Shown here: one piece after another, positions 34,002 to 42,689 of the stretch
How positions within the stretch are numbered: the stretch's first letter is position 1
How the letters are laid out: the number at the start of each line of letters is the position of its first letter
From: Ruegeria sp. YS9
Lineage (GTDB): Bacteria > Pseudomonadota > Alphaproteobacteria > Rhodobacterales > Rhodobacteraceae
Length of the DNA stretch: 64,000 nucleotides
Assembly: GCF_024628725.1 (NCBI RefSeq)
Contig: NZ_CP102409.1
Coordinates: 1,149,001 to 1,213,000, forward strand
Direction: 5' to 3'
Program-made: the position numbers and the translations under genes
Notes under the pieces: model-generated
What the model was told of the DNA's origin: nothing
The model's database searches: none
Seen by the model: the letters and a program-made list of their open reading frames with translations, nothing else

Positions 34002-34127
34002 TCAGTCGAGGCGCACGGCAGAGCCGGACGTGGCGTCGGCGGCGGTGAACCCGATCCGATCCAGCACGGCAGGGGCTGCCACGGCAATGACGACCATTGC
34101 GGCGACCGCGGCAAGAAAGGCTTTCAT
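34002..34127 (-). CDS. 41-residue single-helix membrane protein
   Basis: A very short gene with a strong GGAGGAG binding site directly upstream of its ATG at 34127. The product starts with KAFLAAVAAMVVIAVAAPAVLD, a hydrophobic helix or uncleaved signal, and ends with a short polar tail (DATSGSAVRLD). It sits between the WD40-cytochrome gene (13 bases upstream) and the HTH-PBP regulator, whose ATG at 34001 is right after its stop at 34002. I do not recognise it; it is plausible as a small subunit or assembly peptide of the membrane formate dehydrogenase. Confidence 0.7.
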   Translation of the reverse strand: MKAFLAAVAAMVVIAVAAPAVLDRIGFTAADATSGSAVRLD

Positions 34128-34140
34128 GGTCTCCTCCAGT

Positions 34141-35403
34141 TCAGTTCCGGGCGCTTGTTGCGCGGCGCAGAAAAGCAATAAGATCCTGACGATCCTGAGC
34201 TTGTGTAATTCGCTGCATCGGCATCTTGGACCCTGGAATGTAATGGTCAGGCCCTTCGTCGAAAAGAGCATTTATTGTTTCGTCATTCCAAATGATATCA
34301 GAGCCTTGCAGCGTATCCGAGTACAAATATCCCGGTAACGTGCCCGCGCGTCTGCCGAAAACCCCGTGCAAGGAGGGACCTGCGCGGCGTTGGCTGTCGG
34401 GTGTCAGGCTGTGACAGATCGAGCATTTCCGCGCGAACTGACGCTCACCATTGTCCATCTCGTCGGGGTTTTGCAGAAAACTCGGCTCGGCAGAAGCCAT
34501 CTGTTGCCGGTCGGACAAGGTGGTGACTGGCCAACTGTACATGGCCTCGTCAATTCCGCCCGCATGGATGTTTTCACCATCGACCGAAAAGGCCAGGGCC
34601 CAGACTGGCCCCCGCAACGTTGCGCGAAAGTCCTGCGCGATGCGCCAGTCCGAGGTATCGATGACCATGATATAGCCTTCACCGTCGCCCACGGCCAGAA
34701 ACCGACGATCCGGGCTGAGCGCCAAGGCAAGGATCGGGCGACGATCCAGAGTGAAATCGCGTTCTTCACCGGTGGAAAGGTCCAGTATTCGGGTCACTCC
34801 GTCAACGGCACCGTAAGCGATCCAGTTGTCCTGTTCATTCAGGACCAGTTCGTTGATGCCGAACCCGTGTTCGATGAGCCGGGTGATCTCTTGTCCACTC
34901 CTTACGTCCCAAATGCGCAGCGATCCATCCATGCCCGCTGAATAAAGCTGTGTGCCGTCTGAAGAAAACACCACGGCGTTCACACCGCTTCCGGTCGGCC
35001 CAAGAGTTGTGGGGGCAGTTCCGTTCACGGGCCAAACCCCAATCGTTCCGTCCCAACTGGCGGTTGCGACGTGGGTCTTGGACGCTGCCAAACCCACGAT
35101 CTTGCCCTGATGTCGCCCAACCACGTCGCCGCCGGGCCACTTGCGCAGGGTGAAGTCATCTCCGGCCGAGTAGATGGCCGTGCCATTGAAGGCAACGGCG
35201 TTCACGGCGGCTTCGTGACCTTCCAGCCATTCGGGGGTCCGATCAGCCCAGAGCCCGACGGAATTGTCGAAGCTGGCTGTTGCGATCCGCCCGTCCGGGG
35301 CTGTGGCGATCCCCATGATTGGGCCGCCGTGTCCCTTGAGTGTGAAGAATTCGGCCAAGGCGGGCAGAGGGATCAGCGCCAGGGCCAGAACCAGCCCCCG
35401 CAT
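34141..35403 (-). CDS. WD40 beta-propeller fused to a c-type cytochrome domain
   Basis: A 420-residue secreted protein. A signal peptide (LVLALALIPLPALA) is followed by about seven WD40-type repeats over residues 20-295, for example GHGGPIMGIATAPDGRIATASFDNSVGLW and SVFSSDG/LYSAGMDGSLRIWDV-type blades. A monohaem cytochrome c domain fills 310-420 with haem motif CSICH (327-331) and a likely axial Met394 in PGSKMPM. It starts one base after the end of the fdhC gene (stop/start at 35404/35403). It should act in the periplasm, probably passing electrons or docking partners for formate dehydrogenase. Confidence 0.85.
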   Translation of the reverse strand: MRGLVLALALIPLPALAEFFTLKGHGGPIMGIATAPDGRIATASFDNSVGLWADRTPEWLEGHEAAVNAVAFNGTAIYSAGDDFTLRKWPGGDVVGRHQGKIVGLAASKTHVATASWDGTIGVWPVNGTAPTTLGPTGSGVNAVVFSSDGTQLYSAGMDGSLRIWDVRSGQEITRLIEHGFGINELVLNEQDNWIAYGAVDGVTRILDLSTGEERDFTLDRRPILALALSPDRRFLAVGDGEGYIMVIDTSDWRIAQDFRATLRGPVWALAFSVDGENIHAGGIDEAMYSWPVTTLSDRQQMASAEPSFLQNPDEMDNGERQFARKCSICHSLTPDSQRRAGPSLHGVFGRRAGTLPGYLYSDTLQGSDIIWNDETINALFDEGPDHYIPGSKMPMQRITQAQDRQDLIAFLRRATSARN

Positions 35404-36600
35404 CTATTCAGCAGGCGAGGCGGCGGTTTTGCCTGCCTCTTTTTCCTGAACTTCTTCCAGCCACAAAGAGTGGTGTTCACGGGCCCATTGTTCTTCGACC
35501 TCGCCGGTGCCCATGGCGTCAAAGGCGCCCTCCATTCCGACAGAGCCGAGATAGATATGCGCCACGATGATCGCAATGAACACATAAGCAACCATCACGT
35601 GCCAGACTTGGGCATATTGCATTTCTTCCTGCGGCGACATCTGCACCGGCAGGTTCAGGCCCATCATTTGCGGAATACCGGTCGAATTGGCGATCTGGAA
35701 GGTTTTGGCAAACAAGGGCATCTCGAACGGGAACAGCAGCGACAGACCCGACAGGCTGATCGAGACGCCCAGCAGGATGCAGGCCCAGAATATGATTTTT
35801 TGTCCGGCGTTGAACTTCTTTGCCGGTGGGTGGCTGTTTTTGGTGAACAACCCGCCACCTGCGGCCAGCCATTTCAGATCGACGCGGTTGGGGATGTTGT
35901 GGGCAATCCAGTTTACCGTGACGATGATCAGGCCCAGCATAAAGGCCCAGGCCAGATTGTTGTGCAACCACTTGCAGCCCTGCGCGAGGGTCGCAAAGCC
36001 CTCTTTCCCGAAAACCGGAATCAGGAAGTCGCGCCCATAAAGCGTCAGCAGGCCCGTGATGCCAAGGATCAGGAATGACCCGGCAAACAGCCAGTGGCCG
36101 AAGCGCTCGAACCCGTTGAAACGCGTGACCGTGCGTCCGGTTTTCTCGCCGTCGATGCGAATCTTGCCGCGGATCAGGAAAAACAACAGGATAATGCCCA
36201 GCATCCCGGCAATGACATAGGTGCCGTATTCGCGCAGCGGTCCGGTGCGGAAGGTCAGCCACCACATGCCGCCATCCTGAATCAGCACGCTGTCTGCCGG
36301 ACCATGAGAAGACACCGTCACATCAGCCGAGCCATAGCGCAAAGCGCGATACACGTCACTGTCCGAGGCCACACCGCGCGTGCCAAGCTGACCCAGCAAC
36401 CCCTCTGCATTGCCCTGACCTGTGTTCTCGGAACGATAGCTGTTGTCGACGGTTTCACCACGCTGCCGGGCGAGAATGTCTTCCAGGGTTGTTGCTCCAC
36501 CGGTCGAGGTGCGCTCATCTGCCGTGGGTTCAGAGGTCTCTTGCGCCCATGCGGCTCCGGTCAGAAAAATCGAAACCAGCAGATACTGGATCAGACGCAT
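35404..36600 (-). CDS. fdhC: formate dehydrogenase cytochrome b (gamma) subunit
   Basis: A 398-residue membrane subunit with an N-terminal signal peptide (LIQYLLVSIFLTGAAWA), a long periplasmic stretch to about residue 120 and then four or five membrane helices. Haem-ligand histidines are visible in RFNGFERFGHWLFAGSFLILG, in KWLHNNLAWAFMLGL, and in VWHVMVAYVFIAIIVAHIYLG. It anchors FdhAB and passes electrons to the quinone pool. The N-terminal periplasmic extension is longer than in E. coli FdnI/FdoI, as is usual for this type. Confidence 0.92.
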   Translation of the reverse strand: MRLIQYLLVSIFLTGAAWAQETSEPTADERTSTGGATTLEDILARQRGETVDNSYRSENTGQGNAEGLLGQLGTRGVASDSDVYRALRYGSADVTVSSHGPADSVLIQDGGMWWLTFRTGPLREYGTYVIAGMLGIILLFFLIRGKIRIDGEKTGRTVTRFNGFERFGHWLFAGSFLILGITGLLTLYGRDFLIPVFGKEGFATLAQGCKWLHNNLAWAFMLGLIIVTVNWIAHNIPNRVDLKWLAAGGGLFTKNSHPPAKKFNAGQKIIFWACILLGVSISLSGLSLLFPFEMPLFAKTFQIANSTGIPQMMGLNLPVQMSPQEEMQYAQVWHVMVAYVFIAIIVAHIYLGSVGMEGAFDAMGTGEVEEQWAREHHSLWLEEVQEKEAGKTAASPAE

Positions 36601-36627
36601 AGGGGTATCCTCCTGTGCAATTTCATA

Positions 36628-36978
36628 TCAGCGGTCAAACCCGCCAATTTGCTGGTGAAAGACGGCGCCGACCGGTGCGAGCGCTTCGCGAAGATCATCC
36701 TTGGCCGGACCATACACGTCCAACCCCACTGGCGTCAGAAGGGCCAGAAACCGTTCAGCAAAATTGGCACCGAAGTTTTGCATATGTATCATGGCATCTT
36801 CGGAACTGGCGTAGCGTTCGAAGATATGGACGGCCGAACCGGTCATGTGCCAATCATAGCTTCTGGCGCCGGTCTCGTGCTGCGTGGCCGTGACCATTTC
36901 TGCCATAAGCGCTTCGAACTCATCCTTTTTATCCAGATCAAGGTCAAGCTTCAGCAGCCAGTAAACATCATTGGTCAT
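36628..36978 (-). CDS. ABM-type (dimeric alpha-beta barrel) protein in the fdh operon
   Basis: A 116-residue protein that looks like an antibiotic-biosynthesis-monooxygenase fold: WLLKLDLDLDKKDEFEALMAEMV, the ETGARSYDWHMTGSAVHIFERYAS strand pair, and NFGANFAERFLALLTPVGLDVYG. Such dimeric barrels can be quinol or haem-related monooxygenases or simply binding proteins. It lies between fdhB and fdhC on the same strand, after a terminator-like hairpin. Its link to formate metabolism is positional only. Confidence 0.7.
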   Translation of the reverse strand: MTNDVYWLLKLDLDLDKKDEFEALMAEMVTATQHETGARSYDWHMTGSAVHIFERYASSEDAMIHMQNFGANFAERFLALLTPVGLDVYGPAKDDLREALAPVGAVFHQQIGGFDR

Positions 36979-37044
36979 GCGTGCCTCTCAAATATGTTTG
37001 GTGTGACGTTTCAGGAAACGGATCCCCGATCACATCACCTGAAA

Positions 37045-37076
37045 AGCCCCCCGCAAAGGGCGGGAGGCTGTTTTTT
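37045..37076 (-). terminator. terminator-like hairpin after fdhB
   Basis: A 10-bp stem with one mismatch (37045-37054 with 37060-37069) and a five-base loop. On the leftward strand it is followed by TTTTC, and on the other side there is a run of six A/T. It lies 20 bases past the fdhB stop and before the ABM gene, so it may lower expression of fdhC and the genes beyond relative to fdhAB. Confidence 0.6.
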
Positions 37077-37088
37077 CAAGGCCGGACT

Positions 37089-37682
37089 TCAGCCGTCTTT
37101 CTGGTCGTAGGCCGTGCCCCAACCCCAGGCGCCCGAACCGAAACCGCGCGCCACGACGCGTTCGCGGTAAACTGCGGAAACCACGTCGCCGTCACCGGCG
37201 AGCAGGGCCTTGGTGGAACACATCTCGGCGCAGATGGGCAGCTTGCCCTCGGCGATCCGGTTGCGACCGTATTTGGCGAACTCTGCGGTCGAGTGCGTTT
37301 CCTCAGGGCCGCCGGCGCAGAAGGTACATTTGTCCATCTTGCCGCGCGATCCGAAGTTACCCGCCTGTGGATATTGCGGCGCGCCGAAGGGGCACGCATA
37401 GAAGCAATAGCCGCAGCCAATGCACAGGTCCTTGGAGTGCAGGACGACCCCTTCTTCGTTCTGATAGAAGCAGTCGACCGGGCACACCGCCATGCAGGGC
37501 GCATCCGAACAATGCATACAGGCGACCGAGATCGAGCGTTCGCCCGGGTTGCCGTCATTGATCGTCACCACCCGGCGGCGATTGATGCCCCACGGCACCT
37601 CGTGTTCGTTCTTGCACGCGGTTACGCAGGCGTTGCACTCGATGCAGCGTTCAGCGTCGCAGAGAAACTTTGCTCTAGCCAT
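37089..37682 (-). CDS. fdhB: formate dehydrogenase iron-sulfur (beta) subunit
   Basis: A 197-residue four-cluster ferredoxin subunit. Cysteine groups are [51 protein letters not shown] and CTFCAGG...[10 protein letters not shown]. It lacks the C-terminal membrane anchor found in E. coli FdnH/FdoH, so it relies on FdhC for membrane attachment. It begins 12 bases after fdhA. Having no signal of its own, it is presumably exported with FdhA by the TAT system. Confidence 0.93.
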   Translation of the reverse strand: MARAKFLCDAERCIECNACVTACKNEHEVPWGINRRRVVTINDGNPGERSISVACMHCSDAPCMAVCPVDCFYQNEEGVVLHSKDLCIGCGYCFYACPFGAPQYPQAGNFGSRGKMDKCTFCAGGPEETHSTAEFAKYGRNRIAEGKLPICAEMCSTKALLAGDGDVVSAVYRERVVARGFGSGAWGWGTAYDQKDG

Positions 37683-37694
37683 TTGTCGTCCTCC

Positions 37695-40589
37695 TTACGC
37701 TGCCCAGATCTTGCAGAGAGTCGCCTTGGTCTCCTGCATCTGGGTCACTGAATCATAGCCATAGGTCTGGGCGGTGTTGGTGCTTTCACCCAGCACATAG
37801 GGGTCTGCACCAGCGGGGTATTTCTCCCTCAGGTCCTCGCCCTGGAAATGGCCGCCGAAGTGGAACGGCATGAAGGCCACGCCGGCACCGACCCTGTTGG
37901 TCAGCATTGCCATCACCTTGACCTTTCCGCCCTCGGGACCCTCGACCCAGACCTGTGATCCGTCCCGAATACCAAGGTTGTTGGCGTCGCGCGGATTGAT
38001 CTCGACGAACATGTCCTGCTGAAGCTCGGCCAGCCACGGGTTCGACCGGGTTTCATCACCGCCGCCTTCATACTCGACCAGACGACCTGATGTCAGGATT
38101 ATCGGGTAATCCTTTGAAAAGTCGTTCTTTTGAATCGATGCGTAAAGGGTGGGCAGGCGATAGGCCTGACGGTCCTCGTAGGTCGGATAGTCGGCCACCA
38201 GATCGCGCCGGTTCGTATAGAGCGGTTCGCGATGCAGCGGGATCGGATCCGGGAAGGTCCAGACAACCGCGCGGGCCTTGGCGTTCCCGAAGGGCGCACA
38301 GCCATGTGCGATCGCGACCCGCTGGATACCGCCGGACAGGTCGGTTTTCCAGTTGGTCTTTGGCCCCGCCACGGCGTCGATGGCCGCGCGTTCCTCGGCC
38401 GTCAGATCACCGTCCCAGCCAAGATCCATCAGCATCTGCATCGTAAACTCAGGGTATCCATCCTGAATTTCCGATCCAACGCTATAGACCCCTTCGGCCA
38501 GCAGGTTGTCGCCGTCGCGCTCCACACCGAAACGGGCACGGAAGGTCAGGCCGCCTTCGGCCACCGGTTTGGACATGTCATAGAGGTTCGGTGTCCCCGT
38601 ATGGCCCATTTCCGGTGTGCCCCAGCACGGCCACGGCAGACCGTAGTATTCGCCGTCGTTTGGTCCACCAATGGCTTGCAACGTGGTTCTGTCGAACGTG
38701 TGCTGGTTGGCCATATGGCTTTTCAGACGTTCCGGCGACTGACCGGTATAGCCGATGGTCCAGAGGCCCGCGTTGAACTCGCGCGTGATGCTTTCAACAT
38801 TCGGGGTTTCGGGGTCTTCCATCTCGATATTGCGGAAGAACCGATCCGCCCAGCCGAACTTGTTGGCGAACTTGGCCATGATGACCTCGTCCGGCAGACT
38901 TTCGAACAGCGGGTCAACCACCTTGTCACGCCATTGCAGCGAACGGTTCGACGCCGTGACCGAGCCACGCGTTTCGAACTGCGTACAGGCCGGCAGCAGG
39001 TAAACGCCATCGGTGCGGTCATGCAGAACGGCAGAAACGGTGGGATACGGGTCGATCACGACCAGCATGTCCAGCTTCTCCATCGCCGTCTTCATTTCCG
39101 TCATCCGGGTCTGCGAGTTGGGCGCGTGGCCCCACAGAACCATGGCGCGGACATTGTTGTCCTGATCCATGTTCGCCGGGTCTTCCAGAACACCGTCGAT
39201 CCAGCGGGAAACCGGGATGCCGCGCTCGTTCTGCAACGGCTTGTCCTTGCCGTCCTTGTCCTTGATCGTGGCGAATTGACCGGCCAGCCACTCCGGGTCT
39301 TCTCCCCAGACGCGGGCCCAGTGACCCCATGCGCCTGCGGACAGGCCATAATAGCCGGGCAGGGTGTGGGACAGAACACCAAGGTCGGTTGCGCCCTGAA
39401 CGTTGTCATGGCCGCGGAAGATGTTGGTGCCTCCGCCCGAGGTTCCCATGTTGCCCAAAGCAAGCTGAAGTACGCAATAGGCGCGGGTGTTGTTGTTGCC
39501 GTTGGTGTGCTGGGTGCCGCCCATGCACCAGACAACCGTACCCGGACGGTTGTTGGCCATCGTGCGGGCAACACGCTTCAACTGCGACCCCGGAGTACCG
39601 GTGACGCGTTCCACCTCGTCCGGATTCCACTTGGCAACTTCTTCGCGGATCTGATCCATGCCCCAGACGCGGGTGCGGATGAACTCTTTGTCTTCCCAAC
39701 CGTTATCGAAGATGTGCCAGAGGATACCCCAGATCAGCGCAACATCTGTGCCGGGGCGGAAACGGACATATTCATCCGCATGCGCCGCGGTGCGTGTAAA
39801 GCGCGGGTCGCAGACGATCAGTGGCGCGTTGTTCTGCTCTTTTGCGCGCAGAATATGCAGCAGCGAGACGGGATGCGCCTCGGCCGGGTTGCCGCCGATG
39901 ATGAAGATCGCCTTGCTGTTGTGCATGTCGTTGTAGCTGTTGGTCATGGCGCCGTAGCCCCATGTATTCGCAACACCCGCAACGGTGGTCGAGTGGCAGA
40001 TACGGGCCTGATGGTCCACGTTGTTCGTGCCCCAATAGGCCGCGAACTTGCGGAACAGATAGGCCTGTTCGTTGTTGTGCTTGGCGGAACCCAACCAGTA
40101 TACGCTGTCTGGCCCGGATTCTTCGCGGATGCTCATCATGCCGTCGCCGATCTCGTTGATCGCCTCTTCCCAGCTGATGCGCTTCCACTCTCCGCCTTCC
40201 TTTTTCATCGGATATTTAAGGCGGCGTTCGCCATGGGCGTGCTCGCGAACCGATGCCCCTTTGGCGCAGTGTGCACCCAGGTTGAACGGGCTGTCCCAAC
40301 CGGGTTCCTGCCCGATCCAGACCCCATTCTGAACTTCGGCAACGACCGTACAGCCGACCGAGCAATGCGTGCAGACGGATTTGATATTTTCAACGGCTTG
40401 GTTTGCCGCTGTCTGGGCACTGGCTGGTGTCACGGTTCCACCCGTGGCGCTGATCGCGGCGAGGCCGCCGATCGTCAGGCCCGAGCCACGCAGAAATGCG
40501 CGGCGATCGACGGTTTTCTCGCCGACCTGGGACAGGATACTTGTCCGCTGGGGGCGTTTCGCAACCCCGTTGGTCTTTTTCCTAAGCAT
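37695..40589 (-). CDS. fdhA: periplasmic molybdo/tungsto-formate dehydrogenase catalytic subunit
   Basis: A 964-residue pterin-dependent oxidoreductase. A TAT signal (DRRAFLRGSGLTIGG, near residues 28-42) precedes the 4Fe-4S domain (CTHCSVGCTVVAEVQ and HCAKGASV). The metal ligand is cysteine, about residue 198 in ARICHSTTVAG; there is no in-frame UGA, so it is not a selenoenzyme. The conserved His follows that Cys. Molybdopterin-binding regions such as FIIGGNPAEAHP and the C-terminal dinucleotide-binding domain (PIILTSGRLVEYEGGGDE) are present. The GGGAGG binding site sets the start. A tungstate importer 5 kb away suggests that tungsten may be the metal. Confidence 0.95.
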   Translation of the reverse strand: MLRKKTNGVAKRPQRTSILSQVGEKTVDRRAFLRGSGLTIGGLAAISATGGTVTPASAQTAANQAVENIKSVCTHCSVGCTVVAEVQNGVWIGQEPGWDSPFNLGAHCAKGASVREHAHGERRLKYPMKKEGGEWKRISWEEAINEIGDGMMSIREESGPDSVYWLGSAKHNNEQAYLFRKFAAYWGTNNVDHQARICHSTTVAGVANTWGYGAMTNSYNDMHNSKAIFIIGGNPAEAHPVSLLHILRAKEQNNAPLIVCDPRFTRTAAHADEYVRFRPGTDVALIWGILWHIFDNGWEDKEFIRTRVWGMDQIREEVAKWNPDEVERVTGTPGSQLKRVARTMANNRPGTVVWCMGGTQHTNGNNNTRAYCVLQLALGNMGTSGGGTNIFRGHDNVQGATDLGVLSHTLPGYYGLSAGAWGHWARVWGEDPEWLAGQFATIKDKDGKDKPLQNERGIPVSRWIDGVLEDPANMDQDNNVRAMVLWGHAPNSQTRMTEMKTAMEKLDMLVVIDPYPTVSAVLHDRTDGVYLLPACTQFETRGSVTASNRSLQWRDKVVDPLFESLPDEVIMAKFANKFGWADRFFRNIEMEDPETPNVESITREFNAGLWTIGYTGQSPERLKSHMANQHTFDRTTLQAIGGPNDGEYYGLPWPCWGTPEMGHTGTPNLYDMSKPVAEGGLTFRARFGVERDGDNLLAEGVYSVGSEIQDGYPEFTMQMLMDLGWDGDLTAEERAAIDAVAGPKTNWKTDLSGGIQRVAIAHGCAPFGNAKARAVVWTFPDPIPLHREPLYTNRRDLVADYPTYEDRQAYRLPTLYASIQKNDFSKDYPIILTSGRLVEYEGGGDETRSNPWLAELQQDMFVEINPRDANNLGIRDGSQVWVEGPEGGKVKVMAMLTNRVGAGVAFMPFHFGGHFQGEDLREKYPAGADPYVLGESTNTAQTYGYDSVTQMQETKATLCKIWAA

Positions 40590-40694
40590 TTGTTTCCTCC
40601 CTTGCGCGCCGTGTATGCCACGGCTGGCTTGGTACTGCTGAAGCCGACGTCGGGGCCAATCGCAACCGTCAGTCGGGTGTGAAAACGTCCGATC

Positions 40695-40883
40695 CTAGAA
40701 CCGGGTGCTCTCGATGTAGGCGCGCGTATGCGCGGTATCCTGAATGCGGGTATCGTCTGTCGGCAGTTCGGCCGCTTCGGCTTTCCCGGTCAGGCTGGCG
40801 GTGGCAACGGCAGCTGGTGCTGCGGTTCCGGCCAGTTTGAGGAAGTCGCGGCGTGTGGCGCCTTCTTCCTTGGTCTTGCTCAT
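40695..40883 (-). CDS. 62-residue TAT-signal protein of the formate dehydrogenase region
   Basis: A small protein with a twin-arginine signal (ATRRDFLKLAGTAAPAAVA) followed by about 35 polar residues ending in TRAYIESTRF. It has a GGAGGAG-type binding site just upstream of 40883. Proteins of this size and signal are regularly found directly before the catalytic fdh gene. They are presumed TAT targets with a role in FDH assembly or as a small subunit, function unproven. It is 106 bases from fdhA on the same strand. Confidence 0.85.
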   Translation of the reverse strand: MSKTKEEGATRRDFLKLAGTAAPAAVATASLTGKAEAAELPTDDTRIQDTAHTRAYIESTRF

Positions 40884-40940
40884 GGGCTCCTCCTGTCCCA
40901 ATTGCGGTTTGGTGCCCACAGGGCACCGGCGATGTGCGGG

Positions 40941-41552
40941 CTACCCCGCCGTCATCCGGAACGCTTCGCGCTCGATCTCCATGAACACCCGACCGGCGGT
41001 GCCGACGGATGCATAGAGAACCGAGTTCTCGGCAGCTTCCAAATCCGAATAGAAATGTGCGGCCCAGGGGCCGATATGTTTGTTCCAGAACGCTTTCTGG
41101 TCACCAAGGGATGCCGGGCCGCCAAAACGCCCAACGATCATGCCTGCCATCATCTCCATCAATGAGGCGATGTTGTCCTCGGGCTCAAACACGTTCTGGG
41201 CGCGTGTGATCCCACGCACCGCCATGTCATTGCGAAGCTGCGCCAAAGGTTTCTCGTTCAGGAAGCCCGTGAGGTAGAAGCTGGCATAGGGCAGCAATTC
41301 GCCCCGACCCAAACCGATGAACAATGCATTGAATTCCCGTTCAGCGGCGGCGGGCTTGGTGACCTTGGCGACCCGCGCCATGGCTTGGATGGCCTGACCA
41401 AGATCAGTGTCATCACCGCTGAGGCCCGCCATTTGATCCAGCAGCATCTGGTCGGGCGGGCCGGCGAGCAGCAAGCCCAGAAAGTTGTAGAAATCCGCGC
41501 GCAGGCGATCCTCGGCTGAAACGTCCAGAGCGTGCGCGTCACTTGTGGTCAT
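40941..41552 (-). CDS. TorD/DmsD-family chaperone for formate dehydrogenase
   Basis: A 203-residue all-helical protein of the TorD family: RLRADFYNFLGLLLAGPPDQMLLDQMAGL at the N-terminus, EREFNALFIGLGRGELLPYASFYLTGF with the conserved PYAS(F/Y)Y block, and AGMIVGRFGGPA later. Such chaperones bind the TAT signal of molybdoenzymes and hold them for cofactor loading, so FdhA is the expected client. It starts a few bases after the DUF3306 stop with an AAGGA binding site, so the ATG at 41552 is used. Confidence 0.88.
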   Translation of the reverse strand: MTTSDAHALDVSAEDRLRADFYNFLGLLLAGPPDQMLLDQMAGLSGDDTDLGQAIQAMARVAKVTKPAAAEREFNALFIGLGRGELLPYASFYLTGFLNEKPLAQLRNDMAVRGITRAQNVFEPEDNIASLMEMMAGMIVGRFGGPASLGDQKAFWNKHIGPWAAHFYSDLEAAENSVLYASVGTAGRVFMEIEREAFRMTAG

Positions 41553-41556
41553 TCGG

Positions 41557-42138
41557 TCATCCTTCAAATTCAAATGTCATTCGACGTGGCACCGGGGGAA
41601 GGTCGACTTCTTCCGGCTCTTCCACCCGAGCGACGGAAACCGGCTCGGGAACGGGATCGGGTTCGACCGGCGCGGCCTCGGGTTCAGCGCGCGTACCGAC
41701 TTCGCCTTCGGGTGCATCATCTTTGGCCTCTTCCGCGTCGGCCGCCAGTGCTTCGATATGCGCCAGCATGCCTTTGCCAACCTGATAGGCGGTTTGCATG
41801 TTTTCGATCACGCAGGCCGCATCGGTATAGTCCTCGCCGTAATCAACCAGCCCGTCGACATTGGCCAGAACCGGGTTCAGCCGCCACAGCCGACGCAGGG
41901 CGCGGCGACGCAGGCGATCGGGCACGGCCTTGGCCATGAAGCCCGAAACATCGTCACCGGGTTGCAGGGTCTCTGGGTCGGGAAGGTTGAACTCGGCCAG
42001 AATCTCGGCGTCATCCTTTTCTTCCAGCTCCGCTTGCCGTTCTGCGATTACCTGTTCTTCAAGGGCCAGCGCTTCGGCTTTGGCTTCGGCCTGAACGGCG
42101 GCCTTTCGGCGAGACCAGAAACCATCGGGCCGGGTCAT
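41557..42138 (-). CDS. DUF3306 protein of the formate dehydrogenase cluster
   Basis: A 193-residue protein of the DUF3306 type. It opens FWSRRKAAVQAEAKAEA, has a charged coiled-coil-like segment, then AKAVPDRLRRRALRRLWRLNPVLANVDGLVDYGEDYTDAA, the family core (about 68-108). The C-terminal third is a Pro/Glu-rich low-complexity tail. No signal or membrane segment, so it acts in the cytoplasm. It overlaps DUF3305 by four bases. The family is known only by its link to FDH genes; function unknown. Confidence 0.87.
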   Translation of the reverse strand: MTRPDGFWSRRKAAVQAEAKAEALALEEQVIAERQAELEEKDDAEILAEFNLPDPETLQPGDDVSGFMAKAVPDRLRRRALRRLWRLNPVLANVDGLVDYGEDYTDAACVIENMQTAYQVGKGMLAHIEALAADAEEAKDDAPEGEVGTRAEPEAAPVEPDPVPEPVSVARVEEPEEVDLPPVPRRMTFEFEG

Positions 42139-42689
42139 TGCAGCGCCTTTCTCGGGGCGCGGTACACGTCCGACGTCTGCCGGATGCGCGCGTCACCCTT
42201 GCCGTCTTCAACCAGATCTGTCCGCTTCTTGTCGCGGCGGCGCTTGACGAACACTTCGTGCTGATGATGTTTCAGAGCGAAATCGCGAACCCAGGCAATC
42301 AACCCTTCGGTCATCGGGATCTTCTCGACAATTTCTTCGCCAGTATCCGCATAGTCCTGCCCCTCGAACGGAGAGGCGGTGATCAGCACTGCATTCAGGG
42401 GTGTTTCGCCCTTCAGTTCGTCCCGCAGCACAAGGTACAGCGAAGGCTGACCATCCGACAGGTTGACCATGTAGGCTTCGGTTTCATCTGCCCAGAGCGT
42501 CAGGGGCAGGGTGGCCGCGTGATACTCGACCGCATCGCCTTCACGGCGCAACTCCTGCCAGTCGGCCGGCCCCGCGCCGGGTAAAAGGGCCACGGCACGC
42601 CAGTTCCACCGGGCCCAACGTGTGACCCCGGGTGTCTTGCGCACGATGACGCCAACCGGCATTTCACTTTGGCTTGCGGCCTTGGCCAC
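42135..42689 (-). CDS. DUF3305 protein of the formate dehydrogenase cluster
   Basis: A 184-residue protein of the DUF3305 type: MPVGVIVRKTPGVTRWARWNWRAVALLPG, then EYHAATLPLTLWADETEAYMVNLSDGQPSLYLVLR. It ends in a basic segment (KHHQHEVFVKRRRDKKRTD) that may contact an acidic partner. No signal peptide. It is the first gene of the leftward chain DUF3305, DUF3306, TorD-type chaperone, small TAT protein, fdhA, fdhB. Its overlap with DUF3306 argues that the two proteins are made together. Function unknown; a step in FDH maturation is likely. Confidence 0.88.
   Translation of the reverse strand: MAKAASQSEMPVGVIVRKTPGVTRWARWNWRAVALLPGAGPADWQELRREGDAVEYHAATLPLTLWADETEAYMVNLSDGQPSLYLVLRDELKGETPLNAVLITASPFEGQDYADTGEEIVEKIPMTEGLIAWVRDFALKHHQHEVFVKRRRDKKRTDLVEDGKGDARIRQTSDVYRAPRKALQ

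Noticed and set aside
37695-40589. Selenocysteine in formate dehydrogenase
   Set aside because: The active-site codon is TGC (Cys) in the ARICHST segment and the frame has no internal TGA.
38130-40682. An 850-codon rightward frame opposite fdhA
   Set aside because: It is exactly antisense to a well-supported formate dehydrogenase gene, has no family-like segments and no suitable binding site; it is a high-GC antisense shadow.
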